Positions 44,512-55,423 of a DNA stretch of 64,000 bases are shown piece after piece. Within the stretch, counting starts at the first letter, position 1. Every line of letters starts with the position of its first letter. Made by a program: the position numbers and the translations under genes. The notes beneath the pieces were generated by a model. It made no database searches. It was not told the DNA's origin and saw only the letters and a program-made list of their open reading frames with translations. Source of the DNA: Frankiales bacterium (lineage in GTDB: Bacteria > Actinomycetota > Actinomycetes > Mycobacteriales > Jatrophihabitantaceae); the NCBI GenBank assembly GCA_025966315.1, contig JAOPUZ010000012.1, positions 1 to 64,000 on the forward strand. The letters run 5' to 3'.

Positions 44512-44613
44512 CCATCGAGTGAGCACCGCGCGGCCGCTGCGTGAGCAGCCATCGGGCGAGCGCGCTGCAACACGACGGCAATGTCTCGCTGGTAAGGTTT
44601 AGCTACCGCAACG

Positions 44614-44711
44614 CACGCGCGGGAGAGTTCACGGCCGTCGAAGCTGACCGGTCTCGTGGCGCCGAAGGGGCAACATCCCCGTCAACCTCTCAGGCATCAG
44701 GACCGCGCGTG
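44614..44711 (+). promoter_or_regulatory. glycine riboswitch (single aptamer)
   Basis: P1 is a perfect 9-bp helix, CACGCGCGG (44614-44622) with CCGCGCGTG (44703-44711). Inside are the class signatures GGGAGAG, GCCGAAGGGGCAA and CTCTCAGGCATCAGGAC. A hairpin CTCTGGAGGATTCCTCCGACAGAG follows (44720-44743). GGGGG (44742-44746) can pair with CCCCC (44780-44784), two bases before the gcvP Shine-Dalgarno. Only one full aptamer is visible, so the first hairpin may act as a ghost aptamer. It probably turns on gcvP when glycine is high. Confidence 0.9.
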
Positions 44712-44797
44712 TAGGTAGCTCTGGAGGATTCCTCCGACAGAGGGGGAGTGGGTCGACCGTTACGGGTGTGCCCATTCGTCCCCCGCAGGAGCTAGCG

Positions 44798-47695
44798 ATG
44801 TCCTCGTCCAACGTGGCACCTGATTTCTCCGTTACGGACGCGCCGACGACCGGCATTCGTCCGTTCGCGGCCCGGCATATCGGAATCTCGGAAACGATCG
44901 ATCAGCACGCGATGCTCAAGGCCGTCGGGTACGAGTCGATGGCAGACCTGCTCGCCGCCGCGGTGCCTTCCGCGATCCGGATCGCCGATGCCCTGGACGT
45001 GCCTGCCGCGAGTACGGAAGCCGAAGTTGCCGCGCTACTTCGCGCGCTTGCGGACAAGAACGTCGTCCGCACGTCAATGATCGGGCTAGGTTATTACGAC
45101 ACGATCACCCCGGCCGTGATCCGCCGGAATGTGCTCGAGAGCCCCGCCTGGTACACCGCCTACACGCCTTATCAGCCCGAGATCAGCCAAGGTCGATTGG
45201 AAGCACTGCTCAACTTCCAGACGATGGTCGGAGACCTGACCGGGCTGCCGACCGCCGGCGCTTCCCTGTTGGACGAGGGCACCGCTGCTGCTGAGGCGAT
45301 GGCGCTGGCGCACCGTACGGCGTCGGCGACGAAGCAGGGCGCGTCGGTGTTCCTGATCGACGCCGACGCCTTCCCGCAGACGATCGATGTTGTCCGCACC
45401 CGCGCCGAGGCACTGGGCTTGTCGGTGCTGGTCGCCGATCTCGCTGGCGGCGTGCCGGCCGATGTCGCCGTTTTCGGTGCCCTTCTGCAATATCCGGGAG
45501 CCTCCGGGGCGGTGCGGGATCTGGCCCCGCTGGTTGACGCGCTGCACGAACGTGGCGCGATAGTCGCGGTTGCCGCTGACCTGCTGGCGCTGACGATGCT
45601 GACGACGCCTGGAGAGTTCGGCGCCGACATCGCGGTCGGCACCTCGCAGCGTTTCGGCGTCCCGATGGGTTTCGGTGGCCCGCATGCCGGTTATCTGTCC
45701 ATCCGCGCGGGTCTGGAACGGCAGTTGCCGGGACGCCTCGTGGGCGTCTCGGTCGATGCGGCCGGGCATCCTGCGTACCGGCTCGCGCTGCAGACCCGTG
45801 AGCAACACATCCGCCGCGAAAAGGCGACCTCGAACATCTGTACCGCCCAGGTACTGCTTGCCGTGATGGCCTCGATGTACGCGGTCTATCACGGCCCGAC
45901 CGGGCTTCGTGGGATCGCGGGCTCGGTGCATCGGAAGGCGGCGGGACTCGCGCAGGCGCTGACCGCAGCCGGCGTCGAGGTGCTCACCAAAGCTTTCTTC
46001 GACACGGTGACGGTCCGGGTGCCGGGTCGAGCCGCTCAGATCGTGGCCGATGCCGAGCGGCGCGGCGTGAATCTGCTCTTGCTCGACGAGGATCGCATCT
46101 CGCTCTCCTGTGATGAAGCCACCGCCCCGTCCGACCTGACCGAAGTGCTCGCTGCCTTCGGTGGGACGGGCGCCGTGGTGGCGGCTGGGTCTGACCAGAT
46201 CCCGCTGGCCCTGCGCCGGACCTCCGACTTTCTGACCCATCCGGTCTTCAACACCCACCATTCCGAGACGTCGATGCTGCGCTACCTGCGCTCGCTGTCG
46301 GACAAGGATTACGCCTTGGATCGCGGCATGATCCCGCTCGGTTCCTGCACCATGAAGCTCAACGCGACCACCGAGATGGAACCGGTGACCAATCCCGGGT
46401 TCGCCCAAATCCACCCGTTCGCGCCGGTCGGCCAGTTCGACGGCTACGCCGAGCTCGTGGCCGATCTGCAGAAATGGCTGACCGGGATCACCGGCTACGA
46501 TTCCGTTTCCCTGCAGCCGAACGCCGGCGCGCAGGGTGAATTCGCGGGACTACTGGCTATCACGAACTACCACCGCAGCCGCGGGGAAGATCATCGCGAT
46601 GTCTGCTTGATCCCGGCCAGCGCCCACGGTACGAACGCTGCCTCGGCGGTGCTCGCCGGTATGCGGGTCGTCGTGGTCGCCACCAGCGGCACCGAAGGCG
46701 AGGTCGATCTGGCTGACCTCAAGGCCAAGATCGGCGAACACGCCGACCGGCTCGCGGCCATCATGATCACCTACCCGTCCACCCACGGAGTTTTCGAGGA
46801 CCACATCGGCGAGGTCTGCGAACTGGTGCACGCCGCGGGCGGACAGGTCTACGTGGATGGCGCCAACCTGAACGCGATGGTCGGGCTGGCCCGGCCCGGC
46901 CAGTTCGGCGCTGATGTGTCGCATCTGAACCTGCACAAGACCTTCTGCATCCCGCATGGCGGGGGCGGCCCCGGTGTCGGACCGGTAGCCGTGCGTGCGC
47001 ACTTGGCGCCGTTCCTACCGAACCACCCGATGCAGCCGACTGCTGGTCCGGCCACCGGCTCTGGAGCCATCGCGGCAGCGCCGTGGGGCTCGGCCTCGAT
47101 CCTGCCGATTACCTGGGCGTACATCCGGCTGATGGGCCCGGACGGTCTGGTGGCGGCGACCTCAGCGGCGATCCTGTCCGCGAACTACATCGCGGCTCGG
47201 CTATCTGAGCACTTCCCGGTGCTGTACACCGGTGCTCGCGGGCTGGTCGCGCACGAGTGCATATTGGATCTGCGGGAGTTGACGCGGCGTAGTGGCGTGA
47301 CGGTCGATGATGTGGCCAAGCGTCTCATCGACTACGGATTCCACGCGCCGACGATGTCGTTCCCAGTGGCGGGAACGCTCATGGTGGAGCCGACCGAGAG
47401 CGAGGACCTGGCTGAGATCGACCGGTTCATCGACGCGATGATCGCTATCCGGGGCGAGATCGAGGACATGGTCGCCGGACGCTGGCCGGCGGACGACAAC
47501 CCGCTTCGTAATGCCCCGCATACCGCGCAGTCATTGGTTGAGCAGTGGCAGCATCCGTACAGCCGGGCCGAGGCGGTCTACCCCGCCGGGGTCGATCCGT
47601 CGTCCAAATACTGGACTCCGGTGCGGCGCATCGATGGCGCTTACGGCGACCGGAACCTCATGTGTTCATGTCCGCCGGTGGCGGATTACGTCTGA
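44798..47695 (+). CDS. gcvP: glycine dehydrogenase (aminomethyl-transferring), P protein
   Basis: 965 aa, full-length fused P protein that decarboxylates glycine and loads the lipoyl arm of GcvH. The PLP lysine is in [18 protein letters not shown]-terminal block [15 protein letters not shown] and [10 protein letters not shown]-like [12 protein letters not shown] are present. ATG at 44798 has AGGAG 6 nt upstream; a GTG 30 nt earlier lies within the riboswitch expression platform and is rejected. GcvT is not in the window. Confidence 0.97.
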   Translation: MSSSNVAPDFSVTDAPTTGIRPFAARHIGISETIDQHAMLKAVGYESMADLLAAAVPSAIRIADALDVPAASTEAEVAALLRALADKNVVRTSMIGLGYYDTITPAVIRRNVLESPAWYTAYTPYQPEISQGRLEALLNFQTMVGDLTGLPTAGASLLDEGTAAAEAMALAHRTASATKQGASVFLIDADAFPQTIDVVRTRAEALGLSVLVADLAGGVPADVAVFGALLQYPGASGAVRDLAPLVDALHERGAIVAVAADLLALTMLTTPGEFGADIAVGTSQRFGVPMGFGGPHAGYLSIRAGLERQLPGRLVGVSVDAAGHPAYRLALQTREQHIRREKATSNICTAQVLLAVMASMYAVYHGPTGLRGIAGSVHRKAAGLAQALTAAGVEVLTKAFFDTVTVRVPGRAAQIVADAERRGVNLLLLDEDRISLSCDEATAPSDLTEVLAAFGGTGAVVAAGSDQIPLALRRTSDFLTHPVFNTHHSETSMLRYLRSLSDKDYALDRGMIPLGSCTMKLNATTEMEPVTNPGFAQIHPFAPVGQFDGYAELVADLQKWLTGITGYDSVSLQPNAGAQGEFAGLLAITNYHRSRGEDHRDVCLIPASAHGTNAASAVLAGMRVVVVATSGTEGEVDLADLKAKIGEHADRLAAIMITYPSTHGVFEDHIGEVCELVHAAGGQVYVDGANLNAMVGLARPGQFGADVSHLNLHKTFCIPHGGGGPGVGPVAVRAHLAPFLPNHPMQPTAGPATGSGAIAAAPWGSASILPITWAYIRLMGPDGLVAATSAAILSANYIAARLSEHFPVLYTGARGLVAHECILDLRELTRRSGVTVDDVAKRLIDYGFHAPTMSFPVAGTLMVEPTESEDLAEIDRFIDAMIAIRGEIEDMVAGRWPADDNPLRNAPHTAQSLVEQWQHPYSRAEAVYPAGVDPSSKYWTPVRRIDGAYGDRNLMCSCPPVADYV

Positions 47696-47701
47696 CGCTG
47701 A

Positions 47702-47746
47702 ATGGCACAGCCTGGGATGGCACAGCCTGGGATGGCACAGCCTGGG
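47702..47746 (+). repeat. three tandem 15-bp repeats after gcvP
   Basis: ATGGCACAGCCTGGG occurs three times without mismatch at 47702, 47717 and 47732, in the 63-bp gap between the converging gcvP and DUF5999 stops. Not a hairpin and not in a gene. Confidence 0.9.
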
Positions 47747-47758
47747 CGGTTCTTCCGC

Positions 47759-48037
47759 TCAGGCGACGCGGTGCAGAGCGGCGGCCGTGAGCTCGGCACG
47801 GCGGGCGTGCACGCAATGACCGTCCGGCAAGATTTCGCCCGAGTCCTCGAACAGCACGACGCCGTTGCACAGCAGGCTCCAACCCTGCTCCGGATGGAAG
47901 GCGATGACGTGGGCGGCGTCGCGATCCGAACCCGCTGCGTCGGGGCAGTGGGGCTGATGAGAGCAGATCGCCCGGCTGATCGACTTGACGTTGGTCGGCT
48001 CGGACTCCTGCGGAACTTGCTCGGACTGGGTGCTCAT
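47759..48037 (-). CDS. DUF5999 family protein
   Basis: 92 aa; AGGAAG lies 5-6 nt before the ATG. CSHQPHCPDA near residue 25 and HPEQGWSLLCNGVVLFEDSGEILPDG (residues ~48-73) are the DUF5999 pattern, an actinobacterial family of unknown function with conserved Cys/His that might bind metal. Converges on gcvP. The 214-bp upstream gap to the next gene shows no other gene. Confidence 0.88.
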   Translation of the reverse strand: MSTQSEQVPQESEPTNVKSISRAICSHQPHCPDAAGSDRDAAHVIAFHPEQGWSLLCNGVVLFEDSGEILPDGHCVHARRAELTAAALHRVA

Positions 48038-48251
48038 GTCGCTTCCTAGTGCGTCGTTTGCGCTGGACTGGCAGCGCCCCGTTATGTGCTCTACCGCACA
48101 TACTATTCGTCAGATCTGAGAGCCTTTACAGGTGCCACGGACACAAACTTCAAGCTCGTCACCGGATTGAAACATGACAAGCTACTTATCCGGACATTTA
48201 GGTTGCGCGTGCAATCACTTGCCGTGGTTGAGCGGCGGCGCAAGGTAATGA

Positions 48252-48731
48252 TCATGTGCGCCCGTCCTGTTCCTGTGCGGTTTCCAGGATTCGACTGCGC
48301 CGAACCCAGGTCGCGAGCCTCGCCGGATAGCCGTCGGCACTGACCGCATCGATCACTTCTGGATCGTCATCGACGAACAGCACGACTCCGGTCAGGGGCA
48401 GGGTGCGCATCGCCTGCAGCTTCATTTCGCGGGCGGGCCGGTAGTCGTAGTCGCCGCGCATCACCAGATTCGCGGTCGGCAGGCCGTGCTGAGCGAGCCA
48501 GGTCGAGGTGATATCTCGCAACCACTCGGGTCGTCCGGTCAGCCACGCGATCTCGTAATCGGCCCGCATCTTGTTGACGAGCGCGATGCCGTCCGCCAGC
48601 GGCGGATCCTGATCGGCCGCGGCCAGGAAGGCGGTCCAGGCCTTGGGCCGGCGTCGTAGGTAGTGCAGGCGATGACGGACGTCGGCCACGACCCCATCGA
48701 TGTCGAAGACCGCGAGGCCGGCACTGCTCAC
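48252..48731 (-). CDS. HAD-like phosphatase
   Basis: 159 aa from GTG at 48731. HAD motif I is FDIDGVVADVRHR near residue 8, motif II WLTGRPEW near residue 68, and motif IV VVLFVDDDPEVIDAV near residue 122. This is the minimal uncapped layout seen in polynucleotide kinase 3'-phosphatase-like and other small HAD proteins, so substrate is unknown. A longer N-terminal frame reading through the guaB1 promoter region is rejected. Divergent from guaB1. Confidence 0.8.
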   Translation of the reverse strand: MSSAGLAVFDIDGVVADVRHRLHYLRRRPKAWTAFLAAADQDPPLADGIALVNKMRADYEIAWLTGRPEWLRDITSTWLAQHGLPTANLVMRGDYDYRPAREMKLQAMRTLPLTGVVLFVDDDPEVIDAVSADGYPARLATWVRRSRILETAQEQDGRT

Positions 48732-48803
48732 GCAGATGACGATACGGGCGGCCTCGCCCGGCCGGCCGGTCGAGGCGCTCCACCGCCGGCTTTCGGCCGG
48801 TAG

Positions 48804-50249
<1,446 letters not shown>

Positions 50250-50300
50250 CGGGTCGCCGCCTGGTAGTCGGCGCGGCCGCCGACGAGGTAATCTGAACAT

Positions 50301-50651
50301 GTGAACAGCCATTCAGGCGTCCCGCTGGCCGTGAGCGACCGTGGGTTGGTCGACGCCGCCGAGGTCTTCGGGTTGCTCGCCGATCCTGGCCGGCTACGGC
50401 TGCTGGCCATGCTTCGACACGGTGAGGCGAACGTCGGCGAACTCGCCGCGGGCACGGGCGCGAGTGAATCCGGGACCTCGCACGCATTGCGCCTCTTGCG
50501 GGCCCATCAAGTGGTGCGGGTGCGCCGGCAGGGCCGGATGGCGTTCTACAGCCTGGCCGACGCCCACGTGGAGTTGCTGCTGCAGACCGCGCTCGCACAC
50601 GCCGAGCACAGCGAACTGAATCACCCCGAGCGGGAAGCAGCGTCGGCATGA
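50301..50651 (+). CDS. ArsR-family metalloregulator
   Basis: 116 aa winged helix: VFGLLADPGRLRLLAMLRHGE then VGELAAGTGASESGTSHALRLLRAHQVV is the ArsR/SmtB recognition region (residues ~20-70). The C-terminus carries several His (DAHVELLLQTALAHAEHSELNH), a likely alpha5-type metal site as in CmtR/SmtB/NmtR relatives. TAATCT ends 6 nt before the GTG, indicating a leaderless mRNA. It overlaps the CDF exporter (ATGA), which it presumably represses. Confidence 0.9.
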   Translation: MNSHSGVPLAVSDRGLVDAAEVFGLLADPGRLRLLAMLRHGEANVGELAAGTGASESGTSHALRLLRAHQVVRVRRQGRMAFYSLADAHVELLLQTALAHAEHSELNHPEREAASA

Positions 50652-51673
50652 GCGCGGGTCATTCACACGGGCACGATCACGCGCTGGTTCGCGGCGAAGG
50701 CGCCCGGGCGGATCGTCGCTGGTTGCTGGCCTCGCTGGCGGTGATTCTCTGCTTCATGATCGGCGAGGTCACCGTCGGTCTGGCCGTAGGCTCGCTGGCT
50801 CTGCTTGCCGACGCGGGGCACATGCTGACCGACGCCGCGGCGCTGGCGTTGGCGGTGATCACCTCGCGGGTCTCCGAACGACCGGCCCGCGGCGCGTTCA
50901 CATTCGGCTTCACCCGGGTCGACGCGTTGTCCGCCCAGGCCAACGGCATCACATTGCTCGCCCTGTCGGTCTGGTTCGTCGTCGAAGGCGTCCGGCGGTT
51001 GATCGATCCGCCTGACGTCCCGGGGGCGTCGGTGCTGATCGTGGCCGTGATCGGGATCGGGATGAACCTGCTCGCCGCCGTGCTAGCCGGTCGGGCCAGC
51101 CGCGCGAGTCTGAACGTGCAAGGTGCGTTGGCCCATATCGTCAACGACCTCTGGGCGTTCGTCGCGACCGCCGTCGCCGGCTTGTTGATGCTGTTGTTCG
51201 GGTGGTACCGAGCGGATGCGATTGCCACCCTGATCGTCGCCGGGTTGATGATCAGGGCCGGCGTCGGACTGGTCACGGCAGCCGGGCGCGTCTTTCTCGA
51301 GGCAGCCCCGACCGGCGTCGATCCGCGAGATATCGGTTCCGAGATGGCCGAGATACCGGGCGTGCGGGAGATACACGATCTGCACGTGTGGGATCTGGGT
51401 TCGGGCGAGCCGGCGCTGTCGGCTCACGTCGTCGTGTCGGCCGAACGCGATTGCCACGAGGTGGCGGCGGACGTTCGGACGATGCTCACCGACCAGCATC
51501 TGATAACGCACGCCACCCTGCAGGTCGACCATCAGCGGCAGGGGCAGGCCTCAGTCGGCGACGATTGTGTTCTCAGCCATGGCCCCGGTTATCTCAACAG
51601 CATCGATATCGTCGATGGTGCCGTCGACGTAGGACCGCCACAACGCGGCATAGACCCGGCCAGCCGCCACTAG
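50648..51673 (+). CDS. cation diffusion facilitator (Zn2+/Co2+ efflux)
   Basis: 341 aa. A His-rich start (GHSHGHDH) precedes six transmembrane helices with metal-site residues DAGHMLTD in helix 2 and AHIVND in helix 5, then a cytoplasmic domain (EIPGVREIHDLHVWDLGSG). Exports divalent metals by proton exchange. The last ~40 residues are encoded opposite the 3' end of the ABC exporter and look unlike the family, so the frame runs on by 123 bp into the neighbouring gene. Confidence 0.9.
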   Translation: MSAGHSHGHDHALVRGEGARADRRWLLASLAVILCFMIGEVTVGLAVGSLALLADAGHMLTDAAALALAVITSRVSERPARGAFTFGFTRVDALSAQANGITLLALSVWFVVEGVRRLIDPPDVPGASVLIVAVIGIGMNLLAAVLAGRASRASLNVQGALAHIVNDLWAFVATAVAGLLMLLFGWYRADAIATLIVAGLMIRAGVGLVTAAGRVFLEAAPTGVDPRDIGSEMAEIPGVREIHDLHVWDLGSGEPALSAHVVVSAERDCHEVAADVRTMLTDQHLITHATLQVDHQRQGQASVGDDCVLSHGPGYLNSIDIVDGAVDVGPPQRGIDPASRH

Positions 51674-54600
51674 CTCCGCGTGAGTGCCGTCCTCGACGAT
51701 CGCTCCGTCGGCCATCACCACGATCCGGTCGGCCCGCGAGGCCGTCGTCAACCGGTGGGCCACGACCACGGTGGTCCGGTGCCGGGCGAGCCGGTTGGTG
51801 GCCTCGGTGACCGCGGCCTCACTGGCCAGGTCGAGCGCGGCCGTCGCCTCGTCGAGCAGCAGGATGTCCGGGTTCACCAACTCGGCCCGGGCCAAAGCCA
51901 CGAGTTGCCGCTGGCCGGCCGACAAGTTCCGGCCGCGTTCGCCGACATCGTGCCGGTAACCGCCACGAAGTCGGGCGATCATCTCGTGGGCGCCGACCGA
52001 CCTCGCCGCCGATTCGATTTCGGCCGGCCCTGCGTCAGGCCGGCCGTACGCGATCGCCTGCGCGATCGAGCCGGGCGACAGGTAGGCCTCCTGCGGAACG
52101 AAACCCAGGTGCTGGCGGTAGCCGGTCATGGACAACTCACGCAGGTCCCGCCCGTCCACCCGGACGCTGCCGACGGTCGGATCGTAGAACCGGGCCAACA
52201 GCTTGACGATCGTGGACTTGCCCGCGCCGGTCTGACCGACCAACGCCACGGTCTGCCCGGCCGGGACATGCAGATCGAAGTCACGTACCGCTGGGCGATC
52301 CGCGCCGGCATAACTGAAGCCGACCCCGGCGAAATCGAGGTCGCCGCGCACCGTGCCGAGCGAGGCCGGCCGAGCCGGCTCGGGCGTGCTGGTCGGTGTG
52401 CGAAGCAGATCGCGCAGTCGGGACAACCCGACGGTGGCCTGCTGGTAGCCGTCGAATACCTGCGACAGCTGCTGGACCGGACCGAAAAACGCGTCCAGAT
52501 AGAGGAAGAACGCCACCAATGAGCCTGCGGTCAAAGTGCCGTGTGACAGCCTGTGAGCACCGAAGGCGAGCACCGCGGCGCCGCCCAGATCGGCCAGCAA
52601 CTGCACGAACGGGAAGTACGCCGAGATGAACGTCTGCGCCCGCATCCGGGACCGACGGTAGTCATCGGCCACGCCCAGGAACGAGCTCTCGTTACGTCCT
52701 TCGCGGGAGAACGCCTGCGCCACCCGTACGCCGGCAACATTCTCTTGAAGCTGCGCGTTGACCGTGCTGACCCGTTCGCGGGACTCGACGTAGGCCGGGA
52801 CGGCCAGCCGGCGGAACAGCGCGGTGGCGAGCAGCAGCACCGGCAGGATGACGATCAGGATCAACGAGAGCTGCAGGTCGACCAGTAGGAGCGCGACCAG
52901 CACGCCCACCAGCGTCAGCAAGCTCACGATGGCGGTCACCAGGCCGGTCTGCAGGAAGTTGGACAACGCGTCGACGTCCGTCGTCATCCGGGTGATGATG
53001 CGCCCGCCCAGCTCCCGCTCGTAGTAGTCCAGGCCGAGCCGCTGCAGGTGGGCGAAGGTCTTGATGCGCAGCACATACAACAGTCGCTCACCGGTGCGGC
53101 CGGTGAGCCGCTGCCCGATCGAACTCACCACCCAGTCGAAGCTGAGTACGCCCAGTCCGACGGCCGAGATGGCGAGCAGCAGGCCAGCGCGATGCTGATT
53201 CACCCCGTCATCGATCCCGGTTCGGATCAGGGCCGGCAACAGCAGTTGCAGGATCGCGTCCGCGCCGATGAGCAGCAGGCCGAGCAGGAAGGCCCAGCGC
53301 AACGGCCTGACCAAGCGGCGCAGGGTGAATTCCGGATCGGCGGCACGGGCCTGTTGCTCGTCGATATCGGGAGTTCCAGTGGCCGGCGGCAGCTTCGCCA
53401 CCTGAGCCAGTAGCTGCTCGGTAGGCGGCACCGCGGTCATCGCGGATGCCCCGCCCACGGCTTGGCCGCCGCCCCCGCTCGGCATTCTGATCGTCGTGGC
53501 CGCGGCCGGCTCGCGCGCGGCACCGACCAGGGCATCCTCGACCGGATCGACCCAGAGTTCGGGAGTGAAACCGGCCCGGTCCGACGCCGCGGCAACCGGG
53601 ACGGCGAGGGTCAACTCGCCGGCGTCGATGCCCTCCACGTCCTCGCCCGGGCCGGCTAGCAACAGCCGGAACAGCGCACTGCGTTGTTCCAGTTCGGCGA
53701 AGGTCCCGACATCAGCCACAACACCCTCGTCCAAAACCACGATGCGGTCGGCCAGCGCCAGGGTCGATCGACGGTGCGCGACCAGAATCGTGGTTCGGCC
53801 GCTGATCAGCCGGCTGAGCGTGGCCAGGATGTCGGCTTCGACCCGCGGGTCAACCGCGCTGGTGGCGTCATCCAGTAGCAAGATCCGTGGATCGGTGATC
53901 AACGCCCGGGCCAGCGCGATGCGCTGTCGCTGGCCGCCGGACAGGGTCAGTCCTCGCTCACCGACCAGGGTGTCGTAGCCCTGCGGCAGCTGGCGGATGA
54001 ACTCGTCCGCCTCCGCGGCCCGCGCCGCCGCGACTATCTGCCCGTGGTCGGCGTCCGGTCGCCCGTAGGCGATGTTGGCGGCCAGTGTGTCGGAGAACAG
54101 GAAGCTGTCCTCGAACACCAACCCGATGACCCCGCGCAGCTCGGCCAGCGTCAGGTCGGCGACGTTCACGCCACCGACCGAGATCGCCCCGCTGTGCACG
54201 TCATAGAACCGCGGCAGCAGCATCGCGATCGTGGATTTGCCCGAGCCGGCGCCACCGACGATGGCCAGGGTTTCGCCCGGCTTCACCGACACACTGAGCC
54301 CGCGGAGTACCGGATCGGAGCGGGTGTAGCCGAACCGGACGTCATCGAATTCGACCGACAGCGCTCCGTCCGGCAGATGGCGCGGTGTTGACGGATCCTC
54401 GACGGCGGGGGAGGAGTCGATCACTTCGAGCACCCGTTCGACGCCGGCCCGAGCCTGCTGCCCGATCGTGAGCAGCGCGGTCAGCTGTCGGACCGGGCTG
54501 ACCAGCTGGCCCAGATAGGTGGAGAAGGCCAGGAACGTACCGATGGTGATCTGGCCGTGCAGCGCGAGCCAACCACCGAGCAACAGCACGCCGACCTGCC

Positions 54601-55384
54601 CGAGCGCCGGAATCGCCGACAGCGCGGGCGCGTACTTGGCCTGCAGGCGGACCACTCGCATGCGGGAGGCGTACAGCACCCGCGCGCGACGGGACAGGTC
54701 GGACACCTCACGGTCTTCCTGCCCGAAGCCCTTGACCACGCGCACCCCGGTGACGGCGGCCTCGACCTGGCCCACGACCTCGGCCGACTGCTGCTGGGCG
54801 TCCCAGTTGGCGGGAAACAGATCCCGGCGCGAGGACAGCGCAACAAACCACAACGCCGGCGCGATCAGCAGCGCCACCACCGTCAGCAACGGCGAGAGCC
54901 AGAACATCGCGATGAGCGAGATGCCGAACAGCAGCGCGTTGCCGGTCAGTGCCGGCAGGAACGCGAGCAGCCCCTGAACCAGACCGACGTCGGTGATCGA
55001 ACGACTGACCACTTGCCCGGTGTTCAATTCGTCCTGTCGGGAGCCGTCCATCCGCTGCAAGGCGGCGAAGATATCGGCCCGAAGGTCGAACTGGACGTCG
55101 AGGGACAGCCGCCCAGCAGTGAAGCGCCGAGCAAAGGTGAGGCCGTACTGCGCCACCGCGGCGATGATGAGCAGCACGATCCACGGCGTGACCGAGGGAT
55201 GCGGTGCCGGGCCGGAACTGGTGACCGAATCGATGACGTGCTTGATGACCAGCGGGACAAGGACCGAGACGACCGCACCTAGCAGCGCAGCCGTGAAGGC
55301 GATGCTGACGTCCAGACGGTGGCGGAGGCAGTAGCCGGCCAACCTGCGGAGCCAGGATTTCGGCTCCGTTTCGGCTGGTGACAC
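51551..55384 (-). CDS. fused ABC exporter (TMD-NBD-TMD-NBD), multidrug type
   Basis: 1277 aa, two complete half-transporters in one chain, as in Rv0194 of M. tuberculosis. NBD1: Walker A GGAGSGKST (residues ~377-385), Q-loop replaced by VFED, signature LSGGQ (~481), Walker B ILLLDDATSA. NBD2: GQTGAGKST, FVPQEAY, signature LSAGQ, ILLLDEATAA. The missing catalytic Glu in NBD1 and the altered signature in NBD2 fall in the same composite site, so one site is probably degenerate. Substrate is unknown. Its 3' end overlaps the CDF gene on the other strand. Confidence 0.93.
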   Translation of the reverse strand: MSPAETEPKSWLRRLAGYCLRHRLDVSIAFTAALLGAVVSVLVPLVIKHVIDSVTSSGPAPHPSVTPWIVLLIIAAVAQYGLTFARRFTAGRLSLDVQFDLRADIFAALQRMDGSRQDELNTGQVVSRSITDVGLVQGLLAFLPALTGNALLFGISLIAMFWLSPLLTVVALLIAPALWFVALSSRRDLFPANWDAQQQSAEVVGQVEAAVTGVRVVKGFGQEDREVSDLSRRARVLYASRMRVVRLQAKYAPALSAIPALGQVGVLLLGGWLALHGQITIGTFLAFSTYLGQLVSPVRQLTALLTIGQQARAGVERVLEVIDSSPAVEDPSTPRHLPDGALSVEFDDVRFGYTRSDPVLRGLSVSVKPGETLAIVGGAGSGKSTIAMLLPRFYDVHSGAISVGGVNVADLTLAELRGVIGLVFEDSFLFSDTLAANIAYGRPDADHGQIVAAARAAEADEFIRQLPQGYDTLVGERGLTLSGGQRQRIALARALITDPRILLLDDATSAVDPRVEADILATLSRLISGRTTILVAHRRSTLALADRIVVLDEGVVADVGTFAELEQRSALFRLLLAGPGEDVEGIDAGELTLAVPVAAASDRAGFTPELWVDPVEDALVGAAREPAAATTIRMPSGGGGQAVGGASAMTAVPPTEQLLAQVAKLPPATGTPDIDEQQARAADPEFTLRRLVRPLRWAFLLGLLLIGADAILQLLLPALIRTGIDDGVNQHRAGLLLAISAVGLGVLSFDWVVSSIGQRLTGRTGERLLYVLRIKTFAHLQRLGLDYYERELGGRIITRMTTDVDALSNFLQTGLVTAIVSLLTLVGVLVALLLVDLQLSLILIVILPVLLLATALFRRLAVPAYVESRERVSTVNAQLQENVAGVRVAQAFSREGRNESSFLGVADDYRRSRMRAQTFISAYFPFVQLLADLGGAAVLAFGAHRLSHGTLTAGSLVAFFLYLDAFFGPVQQLSQVFDGYQQATVGLSRLRDLLRTPTSTPEPARPASLGTVRGDLDFAGVGFSYAGADRPAVRDFDLHVPAGQTVALVGQTGAGKSTIVKLLARFYDPTVGSVRVDGRDLRELSMTGYRQHLGFVPQEAYLSPGSIAQAIAYGRPDAGPAEIESAARSVGAHEMIARLRGGYRHDVGERGRNLSAGQRQLVALARAELVNPDILLLDEATAALDLASEAAVTEATNRLARHRTTVVVAHRLTTASRADRIVVMADGAIVEDGTHAELVAAGRVYAALWRSYVDGTIDDIDAVEITGAMAENTIVAD

Positions 55385-55423
55385 GCCTTGAGCATAGCGC
55401 GATAGTTAGGTAAGAAAAGCTTC

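Noticed and set aside
45086-46414. 442-aa antisense frame in gcvP
   Set aside because: Shadow of the conserved gcvP reading frame.
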